From positions 1 to 28,681 of the forward strand of contig JBFWVT010000064.1 in assembly GCA_050246595.1 (NCBI GenBank): a stretch of DNA of 28,681 nt. The letters run 5' to 3'. Shown piece after piece: positions 16,129 through 23,873 of the stretch. The stretch is from DATARH01 sp050246595 (GTDB lineage Bacteria > Pseudomonadota > Alphaproteobacteria > ATCC43930 > CGMCC-115725). The notes below the pieces were generated by a model. The model worked only from the letters and a program-made list of their open reading frames with translations. It searched no databases and was not told where the DNA came from. Numbering within the stretch: position 1 is the stretch's first letter; each line of letters starts with the position of its first letter. The position numbers and the translations under genes are program-made.

Positions 16129-18626
16129 CGGCTGCGCTCGATCCCGCCGCGGCCCGGCCGGGGAGCGGTTCCGATCCTGCGTCCGGCGCTCCGCTTTACC
16201 CGCAATCGTCCGGCCCGGACGGGTTGGAGCGTTTGCAGGCAACCTGGTCGATGCCGCGCCGTTTCGGCTTCTTCACCGAGGTCGTCAACAACCACATCGG
16301 CATGCTCTACGTTGCCACCGGCTTTCTGTTCTTCCTCGGCGCCGGCGTGCTCGCGCTGCTGATGCGCATCCAGCTCGCCTATCCGGGCATGACCTTTCTC
16401 GACGCCGCGACCTACAACCAGTTCTTCACGATGCACGGCGTCGCCATGATGTTTCTGTTCGCGGTTCCGATCGTCGAAGCTGTCGCCGTGCTCCTCCTGC
16501 CCAGCATGATCGGGGCGCGCGACATGCCGTTCCCGCGGCTCTCCGCTCTCGGCTATTGGTGCTACGCGATCGGCGGCTCGCTGGTGTTTGCGAGCCTGTT
16601 TTTCAGCATCGCGCCGGATGGCGGCTGGTTCATGTACCCGCCGCTCACCGGCCCCCGATACTCTCCCGGGGTCAACACCGACGTGTGGATCCTCGGTCTC
16701 GGCTTTGTCGAGATCGCCGCCGTCGCGGCCGCCGTCGAACTCATCGTCGGCATTCTGAAGACCCGCGCGCCGGGCATGACGCTCGGTCAAATGCCGATCT
16801 TCGCCTGGTACATGCTGGTCACGGCGGCGATGATCATGATCGGCATGCCGGCCGTTATCGCGGCCGACATCCTGCTCGAATTGGAGCGGGGGTTCGGCAT
16901 GCCGTTCTATGACGCCACCAGAGGCGGCGACCCGCTGCTGTGGCAGCACCTGTTCTGGCTGTTCGGCCACCCGGAGGTCTACATCATCTTCCTGCCGGCG
17001 GCCGGCATGGTCTCGATGATGCTGCCGAGCTTCGCCCGCGCGCCGCTCGTCGGCTACACATGGCTCGCCCTGGCGGCGATCTCGGTCGGGTTCCTCAGCT
17101 TCGGGCTGTGGGTCCACCATATGTACACGACGGGTCTGCCGCTCCTGTCGCTATCCTTCTTCTCGGCGGCCAGCTCCGCGATCGCGATCCCGATGGGCAT
17201 CCAGGTCTTCGCCTGGATCGCGACGCTCTGGGACGGCAAGCCGGTGCTGCGCGTCCCGATGCTGTTCATCCTGGGCTTTCTGTTCATCTTTACGATCGGC
17301 GGGCTGACCGGTGTGATGGTGGCGGCCGTGCCCTATGACTGGCAGGTTCACGACACCTACTTTGTCGTCGCGCATTTCCATTACGTGCTGATCGGCGGCA
17401 TGGTCTTCCCGATCTTCGCCGCGCTCTATTACTGGACCCCGGCCGTCACCGGGCGGATGCTGTCGGAGCGGCTCGGCCGCTGGGCCTTCTGGCTCATGTT
17501 CATCGGCTTCAACGCCGCCTTTCTGCCGATGCACGTCACCGGGCTGCGCGGCATGCCGCGGCGCATCTACACCTATTCGGGCGATCTCGGTCTGAACTGG
17601 CTGAACCTGATCACCTCGGTGTCCTCCTTTGTGTTCGCCGTCGGCGTGCTGATCGTGCTCGTCGATTTTGTGCGGCACCTCCGGTCGGGGCGGGAGTCCG
17701 GCGGCAATCCCTGGGATGCGCCGTCGCTCGAATGGCTGGCCCCGTTTCCGCCGTACAATTTCCGCAGCATCGTGCCGATCCACTCGCGCTATCCGATATG
17801 GGAGCAGCAAGGTCTCAAGGAGGAGGAGAGCGGCGGTCGCGGCTTTCTCCCCGACGCCCCGACAGGGGAGCGCGAAGCGCTGGTCACCGCGCCGATCACC
17901 ACCGAGCCGGTCCAGATCCTCCGCGTACCGGGTCCCGGCTGGACCGCCTTTGTGGCGGCGCTGACGACCGCGGCGGCTCTCGCGGCAGTGACCCTCAAGT
18001 ATACGATGGTCGGTCTCGGCTTTGGCTTCGTGGCCGTCGCCGCGTTCGTCTACTGGCTGTGGTCGATGGATCGGGCGCTCCCGCGCGAGTTGGCGGATGC
18101 CGGCCGCGGGGTTTCGCTGCCGCTCTACACAAACGGCAGCGACAGCGTCGGCTGGTGGGGCATGGTCGTGCTCCTCATCGCGGACGCGGCCGTCATGGCG
18201 TCCTTTATCTTCGCCTACCTTTTTCTGTGGACGGCGCGCCCTGCCGTGTGGCCGCCCGACGGGTCGCAACTCCCGGGCTTTTTCGAACCCGCCGTGATCT
18301 CGGTCGCGGTCGCCGCCGCTTATATCCTGTTCGAGGTCGCCGATCGGTTGAATCAGCGCGATCGGCGGCTCGCAACGGCTCTGTGCCTGGTTGCGAGCGC
18401 GGCGCTCGCCGTCGGCGCCGCGGCGATGGGCTGGTCCTGGCTTCACGGTCTCGGCATCGAGGCGACGCGCCACAGCTACGGCGCGGCGGTATGGACGCTG
18501 CTTGGCTACATGGGTCTGCATGTCGGCGTTGGCGCCGGCATGGCGCTCTGGTGTCTCGCGCGCCTCTGGCTCGGCATGATCGATCCCTGGCGTTGCCTGA
18601 CCGTCCGCATCTGCCTGCTCTGGTAG
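16125..18626 (+). CDS. Cytochrome c oxidase fused subunit I+III, last helix cut by TAG
   Basis: An 833-residue proton-pumping oxygen reductase core. The subunit I part holds all ligands: haem a His104 and His419, CuB His282, His331 and His332, haem a3 His417, and the cross-linking Tyr286 in GHPEVY. Glu284 and Asp133 of the D-channel are kept. Gln360 (PMGIQVF) replaces the K-channel lysine, and Val122 and Ser140 replace the D-channel asparagines. From about residue 680 the sequence is subunit III (TNGSDSVGWWG, ATRHSYGAAVWTLLGYMG). The frame ends at TAG 18624-18626 after RICLLW. Past it the same frame encodes RLTAPVTVLALFLVAGFPH and stops at 18693-18695, so TAG replaces a Trp codon (TGG). The ATG overlaps the coxB stop. 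Confidence 0.92.
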   Translation: MTAALDPAAARPGSGSDPASGAPLYPQSSGPDGLERLQATWSMPRRFGFFTEVVNNHIGMLYVATGFLFFLGAGVLALLMRIQLAYPGMTFLDAATYNQFFTMHGVAMMFLFAVPIVEAVAVLLLPSMIGARDMPFPRLSALGYWCYAIGGSLVFASLFFSIAPDGGWFMYPPLTGPRYSPGVNTDVWILGLGFVEIAAVAAAVELIVGILKTRAPGMTLGQMPIFAWYMLVTAAMIMIGMPAVIAADILLELERGFGMPFYDATRGGDPLLWQHLFWLFGHPEVYIIFLPAAGMVSMMLPSFARAPLVGYTWLALAAISVGFLSFGLWVHHMYTTGLPLLSLSFFSAASSAIAIPMGIQVFAWIATLWDGKPVLRVPMLFILGFLFIFTIGGLTGVMVAAVPYDWQVHDTYFVVAHFHYVLIGGMVFPIFAALYYWTPAVTGRMLSERLGRWAFWLMFIGFNAAFLPMHVTGLRGMPRRIYTYSGDLGLNWLNLITSVSSFVFAVGVLIVLVDFVRHLRSGRESGGNPWDAPSLEWLAPFPPYNFRSIVPIHSRYPIWEQQGLKEEESGGRGFLPDAPTGEREALVTAPITTEPVQILRVPGPGWTAFVAALTTAAALAAVTLKYTMVGLGFGFVAVAAFVYWLWSMDRALPRELADAGRGVSLPLYTNGSDSVGWWGMVVLLIADAAVMASFIFAYLFLWTARPAVWPPDGSQLPGFFEPAVISVAVAAAYILFEVADRLNQRDRRLATALCLVASAALAVGAAAMGWSWLHGLGIEATRHSYGAAVWTLLGYMGLHVGVGAGMALWCLARLWLGMIDPWRCLTVRICLLW

Positions 18627-18681
18627 CGGCTCACAGCGCCGGTGACCGTTCTCGCGCTCTTCCTCGTCGCGGGGTTCCCCC

Positions 18682-19062
18682 ATGCCGTCTCTTGAGATCG
18701 ACGCCGAGGCGGAGGCGCCTCCGCAGATGGGGACCCTCGTCTGGCTGCTCGATCCGGTTTTCGGATTTTTTGTCTGGGCGGCTCACTTCCTGATCGTCTA
18801 CATCGCCACGGCGGTCGCCTGCGTGCTGGGTCTCGGGGAGGCAGGCGCCGGGGTTCAATCGGCTTTTCTCACCGGTCTCGGCGTCGTGACGGCGGTCTCG
18901 GCCGGCATTCTCGTTCTGCACGCGGTCTGGCGCTACCGACAGCAGCGCGGTGTGCCCGCCCACCGCTTCCGCGTGTCGGTCACGGCCGGCGGCGACGCGA
19001 TCGCGACCGTCGCCATCCTGTTGCAGTTCTTCCCGATCCTGATGGTCCCGCTATGCGCCTAG
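18682..19062 (+). CDS. Small three-helix membrane protein of the oxidase cluster
   Basis: A 126-residue protein with three hydrophobic segments (about 22-51, 60-84 and 102-125) and a short acidic N-terminus. I do not recognise a named family. It sits between the fused subunit I+III gene and the CtaG-type assembly gene. Its ATG would overlap the ancestral (read-through) end of subunit III by 14 bases, and its own stop overlaps the next start by ten bases. That tight packing argues for a dedicated role with the oxidase, such as a small structural subunit (subunit IV-like) or an assembly helper. The function is inferred from position only. Confidence 0.7.
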   Translation: MPSLEIDAEAEAPPQMGTLVWLLDPVFGFFVWAAHFLIVYIATAVACVLGLGEAGAGVQSAFLTGLGVVTAVSAGILVLHAVWRYRQQRGVPAHRFRVSVTAGGDAIATVAILLQFFPILMVPLCA

Positions 19063-20015
19063 CGGCACCCGCCGCGATGCTGGTACTGACCGCGGCGCCC
19101 GCCGCAGCCCATGGTATCGTGCCGATCCAGCCCGACGCGCTCTGGCGGGTTTGGAGCTTTGATCCCCTGGTTGTCGTTCCGCTCCTCATCGCGCATTGGG
19201 CCTATGGGGGCGGCACGCTGCGGCTATGGGCGCGAGCCGGACGGGGGAGGGGGGTTGGACGACGGCACGTCCTCTCGTTTCTTCTCGGCGAGACGGTTCT
19301 CGTCGTCGCCCTGGTCTCACCCCTCGATCAGCTCGGCGGCACCCTGCTGTCGGCGCACATGGCGCAGCACGGTTTGCTCGTCGCCGTTGCGCCGCCGCTG
19401 CTCCTGATGGGTCTGCCGGGCGCGGCATTCGCCTGGGCGCTGCCCGCCGGCTGGAGCAAAGGCGGTCTGATCGAGGCGTGGCGCCCGGTCGCGCGTCTCG
19501 GACGGGTTCTCTCGCATCCGATGCCGGCGGCTGTCCTGCATGGGCTGGCGCTGTGGGTCTGGCACGCACCCTGGCTGTTTGACGCGGCTCTCGAACACGA
19601 ATGGGTGCATCGTCTGGAGCACGCCTCCTTTTTCGGCACGGCGCTGCTGTTCTGGCGGGCGATCCTCGGCGCCCGGTCGGGGCATCGCATCGGCCCGGCC
19701 CTCGGCGCGTCCTTTGCCACGCTGATGCATGGCGGCCTGCTCGGCGCACTCATCACAATGGCTCCCTATCCGTTGTATGGCTGGTATCGCGGCCGCACGG
19801 AACTCTGGGGAATGACCCCGCTCGCCGATCAGCAGCTCGCGGGTCTGCTCATGTGGGTTCCGATGGGGGTCGTCTATTTCGGAGCCTGTCTGTTTCTCGC
19901 CAGCCGCCTCCTCGCGTCCGGGGAGCGCCGTCATCCGCGCACTGCGCGGGCTGGTGCGGTTCCCTTGGAAAAGGCCGGCTCCGAACCCTCGTCACACGTC
20001 GCGATCACGCTCTAG
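19053..20015 (+). CDS. CtaG-type cytochrome c oxidase assembly protein (caa3_CtaG family)
   Basis: A 320-residue polytopic membrane protein of the caa3_CtaG family (PF09678), which is needed to assemble caa3 oxidases in Bacillus. After a cleavable-looking leader ending AAA-HG come about seven helices. Family-typical His- and Met-bearing stretches are SAHMAQHGLLVAVAPPLLLMG, LHGLALWVWHAPWLFD, WVHRLEHASFF and LMHGGLLGALITMAPYPLY. It is unrelated to the Cox11-type CtaG. The start ATG 19053 lies inside the end of the preceding gene, so the two are coupled. It is the last gene of the cluster, and its TAG lies in a CTAG that also ends the facing minus-strand pseudogene. Confidence 0.87.
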   Translation: MRLAAPAAMLVLTAAPAAAHGIVPIQPDALWRVWSFDPLVVVPLLIAHWAYGGGTLRLWARAGRGRGVGRRHVLSFLLGETVLVVALVSPLDQLGGTLLSAHMAQHGLLVAVAPPLLLMGLPGAAFAWALPAGWSKGGLIEAWRPVARLGRVLSHPMPAAVLHGLALWVWHAPWLFDAALEHEWVHRLEHASFFGTALLFWRAILGARSGHRIGPALGASFATLMHGGLLGALITMAPYPLYGWYRGRTELWGMTPLADQQLAGLLMWVPMGVVYFGACLFLASRLLASGERRHPRTARAGAVPLEKAGSEPSSHVAITL

Positions 20016-21026
20016 CGATGCCATGCCGCGCTGGCAATGAGCATGGCGGTGAGCGGGTAGAGGTGGGGGTCCTGCGGACTCCAGAGCCGCGCGGAGGGGA
20101 TGCGCAGGGTCGCGTCGGCCAAGCCGTCCGAGAAATTCAGGTCGGCTTCGATGTCGGCAAGCCGAACCCGTCCCGTACCGGCATACTCGCCGGCGGCCGC
20201 GACCTTCACGTTCACGACGCCGCTGCCGTCTTCGATCGTCGTCACGGCCGTGACGTCATCGATATGCGCCGCGGCCGGGACCGAGTAGAGCCACACCTGC
20301 CGGTGCAGCCCCGCATAAGGGAAGAAATCGTATGTGGTCGCCGGGAAACCGCCCAGGACGCCGGCCACGCCGCCGCCCGCAGGCCCGGGCGCCGGCGGCA
20401 CGCGTCCCAGGAGCTGCTTGTTCTCCACCCGAGATGGCGATGACGTTGGGCCGATCCCACGCGAGCTGGCCGCTGATATCTGCCGCGAACGGCAGGTGCC
20501 CGCCCTGGTGCTCGGTGACCAGGACATCGTTCACCCAGACCCGCGCGGCGTAGTTGGCCGATCCGACCCGCAGGAACACGCGCTGGCCCCGCCAGCCCGC
20601 CGGCAGCCACACCCGGTGCAGGTACCAGGCAAGATCCAGATAGTTCCTGGCATCGTCGAACAGGTCGTTCCAGCTGCACGGCACCGGGATCGGACGTGGG
20701 GCGGGCAGGGCGCTGAACCAGCCCCGCGCCTGACCTTCCTCGCGCGGGTCAAGCTGGAACTCCCAGAGACCGGAGAGGTCCATTACATTCCGGAACTGGT
20801 TCTGCTGCGGGTAAAGCAGGCCGCCAGGCTCGGGGCCGGGTCTCTGCCTGGGCAGAGGTGTGTCGGTCTGCGGTTGGGCCTGCGCCGACGCGAGTCCCCC
20901 GACGAGCGATGCGGCTCCCGCCATGGTCGTGGCGGACAGGAGGTCGCGCCGGCTGATCGCGCCGGAGCGGGAGCCGGTCGTATCCGTATCGCCGCTGACG
21001 GAAGCGCTGAGGGACCTCGGACGCAT
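20012..21026 (-). pseudogene. Beta-glucuronidase-like GH2 protein, frameshifted and lacking the catalytic domain
   Basis: An exported glycoside hydrolase family 2 remnant. The start at ATG 21026 has a strong GGAGGAGGG site. A Tat leader (SRRDLLSATTMAGAASLVGG) is followed by the GH2 sugar-binding domain, with DLSGLWEFQLD, IPVPCSWND, YLHRVWLPAGWRGQRVFLRV and TEHQGGHLPFAADIS. These match E. coli UidA closely in order and spacing. One extra base at about 20432 shifts the frame after NVIAI; the other frame resumes RVENKQLLGRVPPAP and TTYDFFPYAGLHRQVWLYS. The sequence then ends after ARLWSPQDPHLYPLTA, where UidA would enter its catalytic barrel. No acid/base or nucleophile Glu region is left, so the gene cannot be an active hydrolase. 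Confidence 0.85.
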
Positions 21027-21070
21027 CTGATGCCCTCCTCCGTGTTCGCGCCGATAAACGAGTGCGCAGC

Positions 21071-22258
21071 CTATCCGTTCATCGGCACGATATGCTGACG
21101 CCCGAGCGCGGCGATATTGTCGGCACCCAGGTGCAGCATCGTATTGACGAGCTCCCGGTTGAAATAGTCCATGAGACCGGCGACGCCGCCCGACCCGCCG
21201 ACCGTCAGGGCCCACCACACAGGACGCCCGACCGCTACCGCATTGGCGCCGAGCGCGAGGGCCTTTGTCACATCCATGCCGCGTCGTAGGCCGCCGTCCA
21301 TGATGATCGGCGCGCTGCCCTGCATGGCCTCGGCTATGCGCGGCAGAACCGTGATCGCGGCCGGTGTTCCGTCGAGCGCGCGACCGCCGTGATTTGACAC
21401 CTGAACCGCCGCCGCGCCGGCCCGCACGGCGGCAACGGCGTCTTCCGGGCGCGTGATGCCCTTCGCAATGACCGGCAAGCCGCTCGTCGCCGCCGCGAAT
21501 TCCAGGTCCCCCCACGACAGGTTGGTCTTGAACGCGTTGGCGCTGCCTGTCGTAAAGTTGCCGTAGGGAAGCCAAGGCCGGCACCGTCCGAGCCGGACGT
21601 ATTCGTCCGACGAGCCCTGGCCGATGGCGTCGATGGTCAGAATGACGGCCTTGAAGCCGGCGGGCTTTACCCGTTGCAGCAGCTCCCTGGAGATGCCCGG
21701 ATCGACATTCAGGTACATCTGGAACCATTTCGGGCCGGGGGAGGCGCTGGCGATGTCCTCCAGGTTGGCGGTCGAGGCGCTCGACACGCACAGCAGACCG
21801 CCCGACCGCGCCATCCCCTGGGCGGTCGCGATCTCGGCCTCCGGATGGACGAGACCGTGACTGCCCATGGGCGAGACGAACACCGGGTGGGGAAGCCTCT
21901 CGCCCAGGATGGTGATCGAGGTGTCTATCCTGTCCCGGACGACGCCGCCCATCCGGTGCGGGGCAAAGGCGTAGTCGCCAAAGGCACGCCGGTTCTCGCG
22001 CAATGTCCACTGCTCGCCGGCGCCATGGGCGATAAAAACATAGACGCACTCGCTCAGCTTGGTTCTGGCCTCGGCTTCGAGGAGGTCGACATTGACGACG
22101 TCGAGGTATCTGTCGATCCCCTTGCGTATGAGGGTGACGGGTTCGTTCTCCGCCTCCTCCTGCACCTGCGCAAGCGCCCATTGGCGGGGCGGCAGGACCG
22201 CCGCCGCGGCGAGCCCCGCACCAAGAAACCTGATCGTTTCCCTGCGAGAGGCCGTCAT
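21071..22258 (-). CDS. FMN-dependent 2-hydroxy-acid oxidase, Tat-exported
   Basis: A 395-residue enzyme of the glycolate oxidase/lactate oxidase/mandelate dehydrogenase family that oxidises an L-2-hydroxy acid. Conserved points are WFQMYLN (Gln180, Tyr182), the FMN-binding Lys266 in VIAKGI, the catalytic His290 and Arg293 in SNHGGRALDG, DGGLRRG and VGRPVWWAL. The residue matching Tyr24 of spinach glycolate oxidase is Phe75 (VYVFIAHGAG). A twin-arginine start (ASRRETIRFLGAG) and hydrophobic stretch ending near ALA-Q (30) predict export, which is uncommon for the family. The start ATG 22258 has a GAGGAG site; the frame is open 40 codons further up without support. It precedes the GH2 pseudogene by 44 bases on the same strand. 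Confidence 0.88.
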   Translation of the reverse strand: MTASRRETIRFLGAGLAAAAVLPPRQWALAQVQEEAENEPVTLIRKGIDRYLDVVNVDLLEAEARTKLSECVYVFIAHGAGEQWTLRENRRAFGDYAFAPHRMGGVVRDRIDTSITILGERLPHPVFVSPMGSHGLVHPEAEIATAQGMARSGGLLCVSSASTANLEDIASASPGPKWFQMYLNVDPGISRELLQRVKPAGFKAVILTIDAIGQGSSDEYVRLGRCRPWLPYGNFTTGSANAFKTNLSWGDLEFAAATSGLPVIAKGITRPEDAVAAVRAGAAAVQVSNHGGRALDGTPAAITVLPRIAEAMQGSAPIIMDGGLRRGMDVTKALALGANAVAVGRPVWWALTVGGSGGVAGLMDYFNRELVNTMLHLGADNIAALGRQHIVPMNG

Positions 22259-22649
22259 GATCGATCTCCTCGGGAGTAGAGCAGCCGCTTTGGCAGGCGC
22301 CGATGCGCACATTCCAAGCGCACCCCAATAACGCTCAACTCTGGGCAATCGTTCAACCGCTCGCCGCCTCGGCCGCAACCGACCAGGGCGCGGTAGACAA
22401 GGCAGGCGCGGGATATTCGATCAGCACGAACACTCGGCCCGGCCGCAAGCCGCCGGGCGGGGTCCGGACGCATTAGCAAAGGTCCGGCGATCAGGGCGTG
22501 GATGGACGCGAAAACGCCCAAGGTGCTTATTCAAGGACCCGGACGGGATGCGGCTCGCGCTCGTCGCCGTGCCGGCATCGAGAGCGAGCCGGCCTGGAGC
22601 AACTGCGGGTTCTTGTCTCGCCGCCCCCCGCCCCGCAAATCGCAGGGCG
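22259..22649. other. 391-base intergenic region, no gene seen
   Basis: This gap lies between the amidohydrolase stop and the hydroxy-acid oxidase start, both on the minus strand. Open frames here show no family resemblance and no good ribosome sites. It probably carries the promoter of the oxidase gene, but I could not identify promoter boxes or a clear operator. Confidence 0.5.
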
Positions 22650-23777
22650 TCAATTTACCCCGTAAAAGGCCAAGGCGCCGCCGGCCAGGACGCCGCGCTG
22701 CGTCGCGGGCGAGGTGCCCTTGATCCGCTCGCGCACCATGTCGGGCGCGCCCGGGAAAAACCCGTCCGCGTGCGGGTAGTCGGTCGCCCACATGATCTTG
22801 TTGGGTCCGATATAATCGGCGAGCACCTTCAGCGACCCTTCGACCGGCTCGAACGAAATCCAGCAATTGCGCTGGAACAATTCGCTGGGCCGCGTCTTCA
22901 GACCCGAGTCGTTGAAACCCTGATCGTCGAAATGACGATCCATGCGGTCGAGCCACGGCGCGACCCATCCGCCCCCGGATTCCAGGAAACCGATGCGGAT
23001 CTTCGGATGCTTTTCGCACACGCCGCCCCAGATCACCGCAAGACAGGCCAGCATCATCTCCAGCGTGTGCGTGACGATGTGTTGCGCGCCGCGGGTCGAG
23101 AAGCGGTCCATGCCGACCTGCGGCATGCCGGCCGAGGCGCCCTCATGAAACCCGATCGAGAGATCGAGATCCTCGGCGGCGGCCCAGAACTTCTCGTATA
23201 TCGGGTGGTCGATCGTCTTGTTGCCGTGATACGGGTTCGGCCGGATAAAGGCGGCCTTGAAGCCGAGCTGCCTGCGCGCGAACTGCATCTCGGCGACCGC
23301 CAGATCGACATCCTGCATCGGCAGCATCGCGACGCCGAACAGCCGGTCCGGGTAGGGGCTGCAGTAATCGGCGAGCCAGCGGTTGTAGGCGCGGCACACC
23401 GCGGCGGCGAGAAGCGGGTCGTGGATCGCGCCGGAGAACAGCCCGATGCTCGGATACAGAAAAGCGGCATCGATCCCGTCGGCGTCCATGTCGGGGATGC
23501 GCGCGTGCGGGTCGAAACCGCCGGGCTTGCCGTCCTTGTATGCCATCGCGTCCGGCTCGACGATGCCCTGGCGCGCCCCGACCGCGCCGACCCGGCCGAT
23601 GCTGAGCCGCGAGTCGCTGGTATGCTCCTCGATGATCAGCCGCTCCTTGCCCGTCTCATTGTCCTTGACGATGCGCGGGGCGCGGTCGCGAAAGGCGGGA
23701 TCCATGTAGCGGTCCCACAGATCGAGCGGTTCGAGAATATGACCGTCGGCATCGACAACATTGTAAGAGCGGGTCAT
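22650..23777 (-). CDS. Amidohydrolase-related metal-dependent hydrolase/decarboxylase
   Basis: A 375-residue TIM-barrel enzyme of the amidohydrolase 2 family (PF04909), which includes ACMS decarboxylase, gamma-resorcylate decarboxylase and ring-cleavage hydrolases. The N-terminal metal site reads VVDADGHILEP (Asp9, Asp11, His13). Further sites are His211 in GFHEGAS, His236 in VTHTLE, the ESGGGWVAPWLDRMD stretch (266-280) and ATDYPHADG with Asp333 and His336. The length and layout fit the family. It is cytoplasmic, with no signal peptide. It follows the Baeyer-Villiger-type monooxygenase by 97 bases on the same strand, so it may act on the same catabolic route. The substrate is unknown. Confidence 0.85.
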   Translation of the reverse strand: MTRSYNVVDADGHILEPLDLWDRYMDPAFRDRAPRIVKDNETGKERLIIEEHTSDSRLSIGRVGAVGARQGIVEPDAMAYKDGKPGGFDPHARIPDMDADGIDAAFLYPSIGLFSGAIHDPLLAAAVCRAYNRWLADYCSPYPDRLFGVAMLPMQDVDLAVAEMQFARRQLGFKAAFIRPNPYHGNKTIDHPIYEKFWAAAEDLDLSIGFHEGASAGMPQVGMDRFSTRGAQHIVTHTLEMMLACLAVIWGGVCEKHPKIRIGFLESGGGWVAPWLDRMDRHFDDQGFNDSGLKTRPSELFQRNCWISFEPVEGSLKVLADYIGPNKIMWATDYPHADGFFPGAPDMVRERIKGTSPATQRGVLAGGALAFYGVN

Positions 23778-23873
23778 TGGAGCCTCCGAGCCGCAAGGGT
23801 GAATCTACGATAAACCAACTCGTCCAATGGACAATCAGACCGCCGAGACCCGACTGTGCCGCCGGCGGCTTGG

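Noticed and set aside
17151..18683. 510-codon minus-strand frame opposite oxidase subunit I+III
   Set aside because: A charged shadow frame with no motifs, opposite an unmistakable membrane protein.
20256..22328. 690-codon minus-strand frame that seems to join the oxidase region to the GH2 gene
   Set aside because: Only the stretch from 21026 down to about 20432 is real GH2 sequence. The part above 21026 is an out-of-frame reading of the hydroxy-acid oxidase gene.
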